Assembly: GCF_030010235.1 (NCBI RefSeq)
Contig: NZ_JASCRS010000004.1
Location: 1-64,000, forward strand
Length of the DNA: 64,000 bases
DNA from: Leucobacter sp. UT-8R-CII-1-4
GTDB lineage: Bacteria > Actinomycetota > Actinomycetes > Actinomycetales > Microbacteriaceae
Direction: 5' to 3'
Positions 7,760 through 17,588 of the stretch are shown one piece after another. The notes beneath the pieces are model-generated. The model saw nothing but the letters and a program-made list of their open reading frames with translations, had not been told where the DNA came from and did not search any database. Numbering within the stretch: the first letter of the stretch is position 1; each line of letters opens with the position of its first letter. Both the position numbers and the translations under genes were made by a program.

Positions 7760-9490
7760 ATGACTAATGCATCTTCTGCCCAAAGCTCGCTGCCCAGTCA
7801 GGCCGCAGCGGTCGCAGACCTTATGCAGCGACCGAACGCCCAAGTATTGATTCTTGGTGCTGGCATCAACGGAATCGCAACGTTCCGTGACCTCGCGCTG
7901 CAGGGGATCGACGTAGTGCTGGTTGATGCAGCCGATGTGATGAGCGGCGCATCTGCCGCATCAAGCCACATGATCCACGGCGGCGTTCGCTACCTCGAAA
8001 ACGGTGAATTTCGACTTGTGCGCGAGGCCGTACAAGAGCGAAATCGGCTCTTGCGCATCGCGCCGCACCTAGTGAAGCCACTAGAGACAACTATTCCGAT
8101 CTATTCGACATTCTCCGGGGTATTGTCAGCCCCCATGCGGTTTCTCATGCACGGTTCAAAAAAGAGCAAAGAACGCGGTGCCGCGCTCATCAAATTTGGG
8201 CTCACTCTCTACGACTCCTTCTCTCGCGACGGAGGCCGTGTGCCCCGACATCGCTTTCATGGACGCAAGAAGTCACTGCACGAATTCCCGCAACTTGACC
8301 CGAACGTCAAGTACACGGCGAGCTACTGGGACGCCTCGGCGCACAGCCCAGAACGTCTTGGTATAGACATGCTCCGCGATGCGATCACCGCCGGGAACGG
8401 TCGCGCGAGGGTTGCCAGCTATACCGCGGCAATCGGAACGCGCGATGGCGGAGTGCTACTATGTGACAACGTGCAGCAGACCGAAATTCTATTCAATGCA
8501 GACGTAGTCGTGAACGCGACAGGGCCCTGGGTTGAGCTTACGAACGAAGGATTCGGCGAACCCACCGCGTTCATGGGCGGCACAAAGGGCTCACACATCG
8601 TGCTGGACCACCCAGAATTGCTCGCTGCAACCAAGGGCCACGAAATCTTCTTCGAACACAATGACGGCAGGATCGTGCTGATCCACCCCCTGAACGGTCG
8701 CGTGCTGGTCGGCACAACCGACCTGGAGCACGACATGCGTGAGCCCGCCGAGTGCACCGAAGCCGAGATTGACTACTTCTTCGAACTGATCGCACACGTG
8801 TTCCCCGGTATTAAGGTCGGACGCCAAGACATTGTGCACTTGATGAGTGGCGTGCGACCCCTGCCACGTCACGTCGATCAAGCCCCAGGGTTTGTGTCAC
8901 GCGACTACCGGGTCGAACGCAGCGACTTCGCCGGCGCCAGCAAATCGATGCTGACCCTTATCGGAGGAAAGCTCACTACCTTTCGAGCATCAGCCGAAAC
9001 TATTACTGATCTGGTGCTGAGCGAACTTGGCGCGAGCCGCAACGTTTCCACCGCTGAGCTAGCAATTGGTGGCGGTAGAGATTTCCCAGCGAGTGACCGG
9101 GCGAAAGAACGTTGGATCGCAGCAGCAGCCTCCTCGATTCCGCGGGAGCGCCTTGCAATTCTGCTTGAACGATACGGCACACTCGCACTCGAAGTCGCAG
9201 ATGAGATTGAGCAAGGCCCAGACTCGCCGCTCGAATTTGTATCAGACTACTCACACGCTGAAATTGAGTACTTGACCAAAAACGAGTCTGTTGTGCACCT
9301 CACTGACCTGCTACGACGCCGCACAAACCTCGCATTCGTCGGAACTTCAGCGAGCGGTATCGCAGAAATCGCGAACATTATGGCTCCGATCCTCGCCTGG
9401 AACGAAGCGCAAATCGCAGCAGAAATTGCCGCAGCAGAACAGGAACTACTACCAAGAACACGTCTGGCGCTCGCCGCAGCCCCGCAGTGA
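7760..9490 (+). CDS. glpD: Glycerol-3-phosphate dehydrogenase, FAD-dependent
   Basis: A 576-residue FAD-dependent GlpD. The dinucleotide-binding motif ILGAGINGIATFRDLALQG is near the N-terminus, followed by SGASAASSHMIHGGVRYLE, a GlpD signature. GTKGSHIV, HPLNGRVLVGTTD and IGGKLTTFR are also characteristic. It oxidises glycerol-3-phosphate to dihydroxyacetone phosphate and passes electrons to the quinone pool at the membrane. An in-frame ATG at 7712 would start inside the operator palindrome; the ATG at 7760 is preferred, with the modest ribosome site GGAA. Confidence 0.92.
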   Translation: MTNASSAQSSLPSQAAAVADLMQRPNAQVLILGAGINGIATFRDLALQGIDVVLVDAADVMSGASAASSHMIHGGVRYLENGEFRLVREAVQERNRLLRIAPHLVKPLETTIPIYSTFSGVLSAPMRFLMHGSKKSKERGAALIKFGLTLYDSFSRDGGRVPRHRFHGRKKSLHEFPQLDPNVKYTASYWDASAHSPERLGIDMLRDAITAGNGRARVASYTAAIGTRDGGVLLCDNVQQTEILFNADVVVNATGPWVELTNEGFGEPTAFMGGTKGSHIVLDHPELLAATKGHEIFFEHNDGRIVLIHPLNGRVLVGTTDLEHDMREPAECTEAEIDYFFELIAHVFPGIKVGRQDIVHLMSGVRPLPRHVDQAPGFVSRDYRVERSDFAGASKSMLTLIGGKLTTFRASAETITDLVLSELGASRNVSTAELAIGGGRDFPASDRAKERWIAAAASSIPRERLAILLERYGTLALEVADEIEQGPDSPLEFVSDYSHAEIEYLTKNESVVHLTDLLRRRTNLAFVGTSASGIAEIANIMAPILAWNEAQIAAEIAAAEQELLPRTRLALAAAPQ

Positions 9491-9539
9491 CATAGAGTTC
9501 TCTGAGGAAACTTGTTTGAGAGAGCTCAGAGGAGAGCAA

Positions 9540-10922
9540 ATGGGCATGTCTTGGAAGCAGCACGGCGACGGCAAAACGGTCGCGCCTGATGCAATCGTCC
9601 TTCCAGAAGAGCGGCTGAGCTGGCCGAAGACCATCGGGTTTGGTGCGCAGCACGTAGTCGCGATGTTCGGTGCCACGTTCTTGGTGCCACTGCTGACCGG
9701 CTTCCCGCCGACCGCCACCCTGTTCTTCTCCGGCCTTGGCACCCTGCTCTTCTTGGTGCTTACCGGCAACCGCCTGCCAAGCTACCTCGGTTCATCGTTT
9801 GCGTTCCTTGCGCCCATCGGTGTGGCAACAGGGGTCGGCCTCGGCAGCGGCGACATGCCAAGCGCCGAAGGCTTCGCCCGAGCTTCGTTCGGCATTCTCG
9901 CCATCGGCGTACTGATGACGATTGTCGGCATTATTGTGCAGCGCTTCGGTACACGCTGGATCAACGCACTGATGCCACCGGTCGTCATGGGTGCAATTGT
10001 CGCCCTGATCGGATTCAACCTGGCGCCAGCAGTAAAGAACAACTGGAACGCCACCGCAAATTCGGGGTGGGTGGCGCTGATCACCATCGTGTCTGTGCTG
10101 CTGATCACCGTGATCTTCCGCGGAATTCTTGGCCGCCTCTCAATCGTGCTCGGCATGGGCGTTGGCTACCTTGCCGCCGTACTGATGGGAGAAGTGAACT
10201 TTGATGGTGTGCGCGACGCAGCCTGGATTGGCCTGCCAGACTTCCACCTGCCTGGCAACCCATTCTCTGATCCATCACTCTGGGGCCTGCTGCCAATGTT
10301 CTTGCCAGTAGTGCTTGTGCTGATTGCTGAAAACGTTGGTCACGTGAAGAGCGTTGGCCTCATGATCAACCGCGATCTTGACCCAGTCACCGGCCGGGCA
10401 CTACTTGCTGACGGTATTTCAACCATGCTCGCTGGTTTCGGCGGCGGCTCAGGCACGACCACCTATGGCGAGAACATCGGCGTGATGGCTGCGACCCGCG
10501 TCTACTCGACTGCCGCCTACTGGGCTGCCGGCATTATCGCGATGCTGCTTGGCTTCTCGCCAAAGGTTGGCGCGATTATCTTCTCGGTACCGGCCGGAGT
10601 GCTCGCCGGTGTCACCGTCGCGCTCTACGGCCTGATCGGTCTGATCGGTGTAAAGATCTGGATCGACAACAAAGTTGACTTCTCAAAGCCAATCAACCAG
10701 TTCACCGCTGCGGTTGCGCTGATTGTTGGTATCGCAGACTTCGGTCTCGTGCTTGGCTCGGAGTCGAGCCCAATTGTCTTCAACGGTATTGCGCTTGGCA
10801 CGCTAGCGGCGATCCTGGTGTACCACCTGATGGCTTGGGCCGCGCGAGTTCGTGGTCTCGGCGACGCTGTCAGTCCGATCGAGCCTGGGACCGGCTCGGT
10901 GAAGGTGCAAGAAGAGGCGTAA
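9540..10922 (+). CDS. Uracil/xanthine permease (NCS2 family)
   Basis: A 460-residue integral membrane nucleobase transporter with about 12-14 hydrophobic segments. Family marks are GFGAQHVVAMFGATFLVP at the N-terminus, ENVGHVKSVG (the conserved Glu near the substrate site) and GFGGGSGTTTYGENIGVMA. It imports uracil, xanthine or a related base with a proton. The ATG at 9540 sits five bases after AGAGGAG (9528-9534); a second ATG at 9546 is possible. The N-terminal extension visible in the open frame overlaps glpD and is not used. A strong terminator follows. Confidence 0.92.
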   Translation: MGMSWKQHGDGKTVAPDAIVLPEERLSWPKTIGFGAQHVVAMFGATFLVPLLTGFPPTATLFFSGLGTLLFLVLTGNRLPSYLGSSFAFLAPIGVATGVGLGSGDMPSAEGFARASFGILAIGVLMTIVGIIVQRFGTRWINALMPPVVMGAIVALIGFNLAPAVKNNWNATANSGWVALITIVSVLLITVIFRGILGRLSIVLGMGVGYLAAVLMGEVNFDGVRDAAWIGLPDFHLPGNPFSDPSLWGLLPMFLPVVLVLIAENVGHVKSVGLMINRDLDPVTGRALLADGISTMLAGFGGGSGTTTYGENIGVMAATRVYSTAAYWAAGIIAMLLGFSPKVGAIIFSVPAGVLAGVTVALYGLIGLIGVKIWIDNKVDFSKPINQFTAAVALIVGIADFGLVLGSESSPIVFNGIALGTLAAILVYHLMAWAARVRGLGDAVSPIEPGTGSVKVQEEA

Positions 10923-10934
10923 ACGCCAGATCTG

Positions 10935-10975
10935 GTAGTGCCCGGTTCGCATTGCGACCGGGCACTACCTTTTTC
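10935..10975 (+). terminator. Terminator of the permease gene
   Basis: GGTAGTGCCCGGT and ACCGGGCACTACC form a 13-bp stem around a 10-base loop, followed by TTTTT. Confidence 0.92.
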
Positions 10976-11038
10976 GCTATACTCCGGCGCGCCGAACAAT
11001 TTCCGCGGTTTCGGAGTTTCGCGTCGTAGGGTGACGGT

Positions 11039-14000
11039 GTGTGGAGTGTAGACCGGCGTCGTAAACAAGGCGCGAGTACCCAAGGGGCCGACGTGCCTCA
11101 ATCTAGCGGTGCACCCACGGCAGAGGGTGCCCTTGCTCCGAAGCTCGAAGATCCAGTGACCACACAAGAAACCACAGACCTGACGGCACCGCCGCAGGCT
11201 CCAGTTACCGCCGTCGATGCGTTCGCGGCGGAACATCAACAATGGCGAGAAGAACTCGCGGAAATCGGTGGACCGAGTTCGCTGACTCATTTTGATGATG
11301 AGCCAATGAATCGGATCGAACTGTCGACCACCCACCCGGGCGGAATGCCGCAGTTCATTACCGGCCAAAAGATTTTGCTCTCCGCCCTGATTCGTGATGA
11401 CGTGGCACTTCGTCAGGCACGAATCGCAGCGGGGAGAGTTACCGATAAGGCAACCGAAATGCGGGCCGTGCGCGGCCTTGAAACAGTGCACCTTGGCGTT
11501 GGCATTGCAAAGTGGCACTTTGAGGGTGAAGATTTTTGCGCACCTGTGCTGCTTCGCCCGCTCGCAATTCGCCGCTACGGTCGCGACTTTGAGCTGAAGC
11601 TCAAAAAGAATCCGATCGTCAACCGCGAACTATTGGCTACGCTGCGCGAACAATTCGGTTTGGTCATTGACGCGCGCACGCTGCTTGAGCTTTCGCAAAG
11701 CGAGGGCGTGTTTAAGCCGCAACCGGTGATTGATCGACTTCGCCAGATGGTTACCGGCGTGCCAGGGTTTGTGGTGCAGCCAAGACTCGTTGCTTCGTCA
11801 TTCTTGAATGTCTCGCAGCAGATGGTTGCCGATGCAAGACAGCTCGATACTCCGGTATTGCAGGCGGTCTGCGGCAGCGAAGTAGCGAAGCAGCAGATTG
11901 AGGCGTCGTATCGTCCGGTCACCGCTACCCACCCCAACCATCGCTCACCCGAAGCAGATCGACACCTCTACGACTCAGACCCTGAGCAAGACGATGTGCT
12001 GGCGCAGATTGGCGCCGGTCACTCGGTAGTGGTGCGCACGCTTCCCGGAACCGGTGGTACCCAGACCGTTGTGAGCGCGGTTGGTGAACTCGTTCGTGCC
12101 GGCAAGCGTGTCCTCGTCGTGTCGCCTCGACGCTCAACTCTCGACGGAATTTCACACCGCCTCAGCCGCGTTGGACTGAGCGGCCTTGCCGTGACCCCGC
12201 GACTCTTGCGCCGAAACTTGGTTGAAGCGATCAGCCGGAACGAAGCCGCAGCTCCCGGCTCGCAGCGCGAAATCGACGACGCACTGGTTCGTCTGCGCAG
12301 CGTACTACTGAGCTACGAAGAAGCGCTGGTCACCAAGGATCAGCGATTCGCCGTATCACCGCTTGAAGCACTTCGCGAGCTGAGCCGACTGGCTTTGCTG
12401 CCAGAGGCGCCCACTACGACGGTGCGCCTTGACGATAAGGCACTCGGCCAACTCACTCTCGATCGATCTTCGATAGCCGAAGACATCACTGAGGCAGCAC
12501 GCCTCGGCCAGTTTCAGTACGGTCCGAGTGATTCGCCGTGGTACGGGGTCGACTTTGCGACGACAGAAGCTGCGAGAAGCGCCTACGCGCTCGCGGTTGA
12601 CCTCGCCGAATCGCAACTGCCCCGACTTATTTCGCAGGCGAATCAGCTCATTGAGCAGACCGCGCTGCGCCCGTACGAGACCATCTCTGAACTCGGCGTT
12701 TACCTGCGCCTACTGATGGGCGTGCGCGACACCCTCGACCGCTTCTCACCGGAGGTCTTTGACCGCCCACTCGACGAAGTGATCGCTGCGCACGCGCCGC
12801 GAGGTGGCGAGGACATGTCAAATAGCAACCGCCGACGGATGCGCCGTCTCGCTCGCGAGTACGTGCGCCCGGGAGTGCACGTAAACGACATGTACACGCG
12901 TCTGATGCAGATTCAGCAGCAGCGTGTGCTCTGGCAGCGCTACAGCACGGTAGTTGGCGCGCCACCGGAGGTGCCACTGGGCATTGCTGATGTGGCAGCG
13001 GCGTTCCAAACGGCTTACCAAGATCTGGATGAACTTGATCGTGTGCTTGGCGTCACTCACGACAGTGAGCGTCTGCGCACCATGCCATTGCCAACGCTTG
13101 CTCGTCGCACCACCGATCTTGCTCGCGAAAGCGAGGTGCTTCAGAACATTCAGGAGCGCACCGCAATTGTGGAGCGTTTGCGTGCAGCCCACCTTGAGAC
13201 GCTGATTGACGACCTGTCGGCGCGACATGTTCCGGTCAGCCAGGTTGCCGCCGAACTTGAACAAGCCTGGTGGCAGTCGGCTCTTGAGCGCATGCTGCAG
13301 ACGAACGAGGCTCTGCTCAGTGCAAACACCTCGGTGATTGAGCGCCTTGAGGCAGACTTCCGCTTGGTTGACGACGCGCACGCCGGGGCCAGTGGTGCTG
13401 TGCTTGGCGGTCGGCTTGCTGATGCTTGGCGCATCGCCGTCGCCGATAACCGCGGTGAAGCGCTCGCCCTTCGCGAATTGCTGCGCAGCGGCGATTCTTC
13501 GTTGCTGCAGCTGGCCCAGCAGGCACCAACGCTGCTCGGTGCGCTCGCTCCTGTTTGGGTGCTTTCGCCTTACGAAGTTGCGAGCCTGCCTTCAGAATTG
13601 CGTTTTGATACCGTCGTACTCGTTGACGCCGGCGCTACAACGCTTGTCGAGAATGTGAGCGCAGTGCGTCGCGCGCAGCAGGTCGTCGCATTCGGCGACA
13701 CGGTCACGCAGACACCGTCACGTTTTGAGATTGCGGTGCGCAGTCTGCACGAAGAGTCGCAGTCTGCCAACGAGCCAGCCGCAGATCTGCACGACCGCAG
13801 CGCCTACGCGCAGTTGCGTTCAGTGCTGCCCGAGCTTTCACTGACGCGAAGCTACCGCGCAGGCGGCGAGGATCTGACCAATCTGGTCAACTCACGCTTC
13901 TATGGCGGCGATATTGAGTCGTTGCCGTGGGCTGGTACCTTCCTTGGACACTCGAGCCTCACGGTTGAGTTTGTGACTGACGGTCAGGGCCTACCAGATC

Positions 14001-14866
14001 CGCACACCGGCGCGGTCGAGAGCACCGACGCCGAGGTGAACCGTGTGGTCCAATTGGTGCTCCAGCACGCGGCCGAGCGCCCTCGTGAGTCGTTGATGGT
14101 GCTCACCGCGAGCACACGTCACTCTGTTCGCGTGCAGCAGGCTGTGTTGCAGGCCTTCTCGAAGCTGCCGCAGTACCGAGAGTTCTTGCTTGGTGAGCGG
14201 GCTGAACCGTTTGCCGTGCTGACGCTTGAGCAGGCTATGGCGCAGAGCCGCGATCGAGTGATCTTCTCGATCGGTTACGGTCGTACCCCGCACGGTCGCG
14301 TGCTTTCAAACTTTGGTTCGCTTGGCAAGCCCGGTGGCGAACGACTGATTGCGGTCGGCATGACTCGTGCTCGCCGCGGCATGACGATTGTTAGCTGCTT
14401 CAGGCCAGAGCACCTCGATACTGCGAGGATCAAGCACGGTGTGATCGAGCTTTCAGAGCTCTTGGCGCTTGAACACCCAGAGCCAGAGCAGGTTTCGCTA
14501 CCTTCTGAGCGTGATCCGCTGCTCGGTGAACTCGCTGATCAGCTTGAACGGCTCGGCCTGAAGGTTGCGCTTGATTATCGTGGCGCTATTCCGCTGGCTG
14601 CATCGCTTGGTGATCGCGCGATTGCGATTGACCTCGACTTTGCTGGGGCAGTGGAGCAGGGGCTTCGTAGCTCGCTGCGTCTGCGCCCCGCGGTGCTTCG
14701 ACGCCTCGGTTGGCACTACCATCGGGTGCACAGCTTTGACCTCTTCGCCGACCCGGAACGGGTTGCGTTGCGGGTAGCGAGCATTGTTGGTTACGATCCA
14801 GAAGCTGCTCAGGCGGGGGATCAGCCTGCCGCTGAGGGTGAAGCCGCAGCTGCACAACTGTTCTAA
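11039..14866 (+). CDS. Large degenerate superfamily 1 helicase-like protein with C-terminal nuclease-like domain
   Basis: A 1275-residue protein. Residues 1-55 are low-complexity. A helicase-like core follows, but Walker A reads LPGTGGTQT at 335-343, with Gly at the position of the catalytic Lys, and the Walker B site reads VLVDAGA near 865, without the DE pair. Motif VI, GMTRARRG near 1107, is intact. The segment between about 570 and 830 is helical. The last 90 residues (LGLKVALDYRGAIPLA to GWHYHRVHSFDLF) resemble the PD-(D/E)XK-type domain found at the end of some large SF1 helicases (MTES_1575 type), also without a clear catalytic set. Active ATP hydrolysis is doubtful; a structural or nucleic-acid-binding role is more likely. 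The start is GTG at 11039. Confidence 0.75.
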   Translation: MWSVDRRRKQGASTQGADVPQSSGAPTAEGALAPKLEDPVTTQETTDLTAPPQAPVTAVDAFAAEHQQWREELAEIGGPSSLTHFDDEPMNRIELSTTHPGGMPQFITGQKILLSALIRDDVALRQARIAAGRVTDKATEMRAVRGLETVHLGVGIAKWHFEGEDFCAPVLLRPLAIRRYGRDFELKLKKNPIVNRELLATLREQFGLVIDARTLLELSQSEGVFKPQPVIDRLRQMVTGVPGFVVQPRLVASSFLNVSQQMVADARQLDTPVLQAVCGSEVAKQQIEASYRPVTATHPNHRSPEADRHLYDSDPEQDDVLAQIGAGHSVVVRTLPGTGGTQTVVSAVGELVRAGKRVLVVSPRRSTLDGISHRLSRVGLSGLAVTPRLLRRNLVEAISRNEAAAPGSQREIDDALVRLRSVLLSYEEALVTKDQRFAVSPLEALRELSRLALLPEAPTTTVRLDDKALGQLTLDRSSIAEDITEAARLGQFQYGPSDSPWYGVDFATTEAARSAYALAVDLAESQLPRLISQANQLIEQTALRPYETISELGVYLRLLMGVRDTLDRFSPEVFDRPLDEVIAAHAPRGGEDMSNSNRRRMRRLAREYVRPGVHVNDMYTRLMQIQQQRVLWQRYSTVVGAPPEVPLGIADVAAAFQTAYQDLDELDRVLGVTHDSERLRTMPLPTLARRTTDLARESEVLQNIQERTAIVERLRAAHLETLIDDLSARHVPVSQVAAELEQAWWQSALERMLQTNEALLSANTSVIERLEADFRLVDDAHAGASGAVLGGRLADAWRIAVADNRGEALALRELLRSGDSSLLQLAQQAPTLLGALAPVWVLSPYEVASLPSELRFDTVVLVDAGATTLVENVSAVRRAQQVVAFGDTVTQTPSRFEIAVRSLHEESQSANEPAADLHDRSAYAQLRSVLPELSLTRSYRAGGEDLTNLVNSRFYGGDIESLPWAGTFLGHSSLTVEFVTDGQGLPDPHTGAVESTDAEVNRVVQLVLQHAAERPRESLMVLTASTRHSVRVQQAVLQAFSKLPQYREFLLGERAEPFAVLTLEQAMAQSRDRVIFSIGYGRTPHGRVLSNFGSLGKPGGERLIAVGMTRARRGMTIVSCFRPEHLDTARIKHGVIELSELLALEHPEPEQVSLPSERDPLLGELADQLERLGLKVALDYRGAIPLAASLGDRAIAIDLDFAGAVEQGLRSSLRLRPAVLRRLGWHYHRVHSFDLFADPERVALRVASIVGYDPEAAQAGDQPAAEGEAAAAQLF

Positions 14867-15072
14867 TGGCTGTGTCTTCTCGGAAGAACCGCCGGGTGAC
14901 GCAGGTGGATCCGCCGCTTGAGCGGGTTGCGCCGGTTGCGCCTGTCGATGCCAAGCAAGTTGAACCAGCCGATACTAAGCAGCCTCGGGTCGCTAAGAAG
15001 CGTATTCAAACTCGTGCGAATAACGAGAACGATGCACGCCTGCTGGCAGACCGCCCGCCACACTGGGGGTAG
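14866..15072 (+). CDS. Small hypothetical protein coupled to the helicase-like gene
   Basis: A 68-residue basic, Pro-rich, probably disordered protein ending in RLLADRPPHWG. It starts in a one-base TAATG overlap with the large upstream gene. The basic composition suggests nucleic acid contact, but no function is known to me. The overlap and the characteristic C-terminus support a real gene. Confidence 0.7.
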   Translation: MAVSSRKNRRVTQVDPPLERVAPVAPVDAKQVEPADTKQPRVAKKRIQTRANNENDARLLADRPPHWG

Positions 15073-15126
15073 CTTGCCTTCGAGGAGCCGCTAGATCGTG
15101 CGGCCGGGTGGGGTGACGGGCCTGGT

Positions 15127-16182
15127 CTACATTTTCTGCAGGTGCTCAAGCAACGCTGGGGGATGTTCAAAGGTTTTGTGGTCGAGCAGCTTCTTGGCTT
15201 CAGCGGAGTAACGGCCGCGCGAATCAAGCGGAACGCCAAGGCGTTTGCGGGCAGAAATCTGTGGCCACCGATCGACTACGGTGATTCGCGGAATGTGCTT
15301 GACCAGTTCGCGTTCGAACTCTGAGATTTGATCGAGCCCCGGTAGCCAGACCGAGAGTAAAAGGTTCGACCTCGCCACAATCGGTAGGGCGAGGCGAATG
15401 CCGGGAGACCGACGTACAAAACTTGCGAGTTTGGTGCTTTCGTCGGCGGGACAGTCGAGCCAGAAGTAGACGGCGGTCAACCCAAAATCAGTGACCGAAA
15501 AATCAATGCGCGGCATGAACCAGGTTGCCGATTGCATCAGGGCAATCTGGCGTTGCACGTGTGCGTGTGAGTGTCCGGTGATCCTGGCGATGTCAGCGGC
15601 AGATCGACGGGCGTCACGGGCGAGATGCCTGGCAATCTCAATCTGGGCGGGGTTCGGTGCGGCAGCAGCCGACGATCTTGCCGGTCGCAGGGCCGTCACC
15701 GCACGTATTTGTTGATCGCTCAAGCTACCGAGTCGAAACTCGGAGCCCTCAACCGAAATGCCGCTGACAAAGTTGACGAGTGCGCCCGCCACGCCATCAA
15801 CCACGATGATGTGTTCGTTCACAAAACGATCGACCGCGTAGAGGCTGTCAGCAAACACCATACAAACGAGGTCTTGAGCGCCGGCACAGGAGACGACGCT
15901 GTACACGTCGGGCATGCTCACGAGTTCCGCGATCACCTGTTCGCGCATGCCAGTAGTGCATCGAATCTCAACCATGCCAGCCTGCACGCTGAGTGGCCGA
16001 TTGAGCACAGCGGTAAGCGCGCTCGACCAGACAAGACCTGCTTCGGTGAGCGCATCCCACCGCCTTGAAAGCGTGCTCGCGGAGGTATGCAGAATCGGGG
16101 AGAGCTGCGCCCAGCCAGCTCGCGGATAAATTTGCAGCGCGGTTACGAGACTGCGATCCAACTCAGAAATCTCGTGTTTCAT
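15127..16182 (-). CDS. Tandem Lrp/AsnC-family regulator
   Basis: A 351-residue protein made of two Lrp modules in a row, about twice the usual length. The first helix-turn-helix is at residues 15-45 (WAQLSPILHTSASTLSRRWDAL), with a ligand domain to about 150. The second is near 180-205 (SAADIARITGHSHAHVQRQI), with a second ligand domain. Fused modules mimic the Lrp dimer. It is divergent from an amidohydrolase, amidase and MFS operon and probably controls it in response to a small organic ligand. Confidence 0.88.
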   Translation of the reverse strand: MKHEISELDRSLVTALQIYPRAGWAQLSPILHTSASTLSRRWDALTEAGLVWSSALTAVLNRPLSVQAGMVEIRCTTGMREQVIAELVSMPDVYSVVSCAGAQDLVCMVFADSLYAVDRFVNEHIIVVDGVAGALVNFVSGISVEGSEFRLGSLSDQQIRAVTALRPARSSAAAAPNPAQIEIARHLARDARRSAADIARITGHSHAHVQRQIALMQSATWFMPRIDFSVTDFGLTAVYFWLDCPADESTKLASFVRRSPGIRLALPIVARSNLLLSVWLPGLDQISEFERELVKHIPRITVVDRWPQISARKRLGVPLDSRGRYSAEAKKLLDHKTFEHPPALLEHLQKM

Positions 16183-16214
16183 GCATTCATGCTCGCCGAT
16201 TATTCAATTTCTTG

Positions 16215-16234
16215 CAAATATCTAAAAATATTGG
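16215..16234. promoter_or_regulatory. Candidate Lrp operator
   Basis: CAAATAT and ATATTGG are inverted 7-bp arms with one mismatch, separated by CTAAAA. This A+T-rich patch stands alone in the divergent gap between the Lrp regulator and the amidohydrolase gene. Confidence 0.5.
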
Positions 16235-16286
16235 TCGCATTCGCCTGCCGCTACCTACTCTCGGGATAAGCGATCAGAAAGGTTCA

Positions 16287-17588
16287 ATGATGACTATTGC
16301 GCGTGTTCCCCAGGTGCCAGCCTCAGAAACCCCCCTGCGTTTGCTCGGCGCACGCATCATTGACGGTACCGGTCGTGAACCCATCGAGCGCGGTGAAGTG
16401 CTGATCGAAAAGGGTGTCTTCAGCTACGTCGGCCCGCAGCGCGACGAAGAAATCGCCGGAGCCACAACCGTAGACCTCACCGGCAAGACGATCATGCCCG
16501 GCTTCTTCGACGTGCATGTGCACGTGAGCATGGGGCTTGAGACCGGTTTCCAGGCTATGGCCGCACAGTTTCCAGAAGAGCGCAATATTGGCACCGCTGC
16601 CACCCTGAGAGACACCCTCATGGCCGGAGTCACCACGATTCGCGACCTCGGCGGGCTCACCCCAGGCTTTCGCAATCTGATCGCGCGTGGCGCACTTGTC
16701 GGCCCGCGGGCTCACATGGCAATCAGTGTGCTCTCGCCAACCGGCGGCCACGCTGACATGCACATGCCAAACGGACTCTCGCTGATTCCGCAAGAAATGG
16801 CAGAAATGCGCCTGGTCGACACCGACGACGAAGTTCGGGTCACCGTACGCGAGCTGATTCGTACCGGCGCTGACGTGATCAAGGTGTGCACCACAGGCGG
16901 TGTCTCAAGCCCAAGCGATACCCCATCAGATTTGGGGGTGCCAGAGCATCACGTGCGTATCGCTGTCGAAGAGGGCCAGCGCCGCCAAGGCCAGCCTGTT
17001 ACTGCGCACGCACAGGGCTCAGCAGGCATCCTTGAGGCGATCAAGGGCGGCGTTGCAAGCGTTGAGCACGGCTACGAAATCGATGACGAGGGCATTGAGC
17101 TCATGCTCGAAAAAGGCACTTACCTAGTACCAACCCTGAGCTCGGCACTGCGGGTGCCAGATCCCGCGAAGGTGCCACCATTCCTCTACCAAAAGAAGGT
17201 GGTCTGGTCGAATATCGCCCGCGAACATGTGTCGCGCGCCATCAAGGCCGGAGTCAAGGTCGCTCTCGGCACCGACGCCGGAGTCTGCCCACACGGAACC
17301 AACCTCACTGAGCTCGGCCACATGGTCTCGCTCGGTATGAGCCCAATGGACGCAATCACCGCGGGCACCATGAACGCCGCGACCCTGTTGCGCGTAGAAG
17401 ATGCGCTCGGTTCGGTCGAAGAGGGCAAACTCGCCGACCTGGTGATCACCGACGTCGATCCACTCACCGAGATTGAGCGGCTCGCTGACCCCACCGAGAT
17501 TCGAGTGGTCGTGCAGGGCGGTCGCGTCGTCAAAGACAACGATGCTTGGCTGCCAGTACCGGTGGTACTGCCCGGTCTCGCTGGGTGA
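16287..17588 (+). CDS. Metal-dependent amidohydrolase
   Basis: A 433-residue amidohydrolase of the imidazolonepropionase/Xaa-Pro dipeptidase-like group. The metal motif is VHVH (H77 and H79), with a candidate carboxylated Lys in VIKVCTTGG, His residues in TAHAQG and SVEHGYE, and the Asp in LGTDAGVC. It hydrolyses C-N bonds of cyclic or N-acyl substrates in the cytoplasm. The ATG at 16287 (or 16290) follows AGAAAGG; the longer open frame overlaps the divergent regulator and is not used. It is the first gene of an operon with an amidase and a transporter. Confidence 0.88.
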   Translation: MMTIARVPQVPASETPLRLLGARIIDGTGREPIERGEVLIEKGVFSYVGPQRDEEIAGATTVDLTGKTIMPGFFDVHVHVSMGLETGFQAMAAQFPEERNIGTAATLRDTLMAGVTTIRDLGGLTPGFRNLIARGALVGPRAHMAISVLSPTGGHADMHMPNGLSLIPQEMAEMRLVDTDDEVRVTVRELIRTGADVIKVCTTGGVSSPSDTPSDLGVPEHHVRIAVEEGQRRQGQPVTAHAQGSAGILEAIKGGVASVEHGYEIDDEGIELMLEKGTYLVPTLSSALRVPDPAKVPPFLYQKKVVWSNIAREHVSRAIKAGVKVALGTDAGVCPHGTNLTELGHMVSLGMSPMDAITAGTMNAATLLRVEDALGSVEEGKLADLVITDVDPLTEIERLADPTEIRVVVQGGRVVKDNDAWLPVPVVLPGLAG

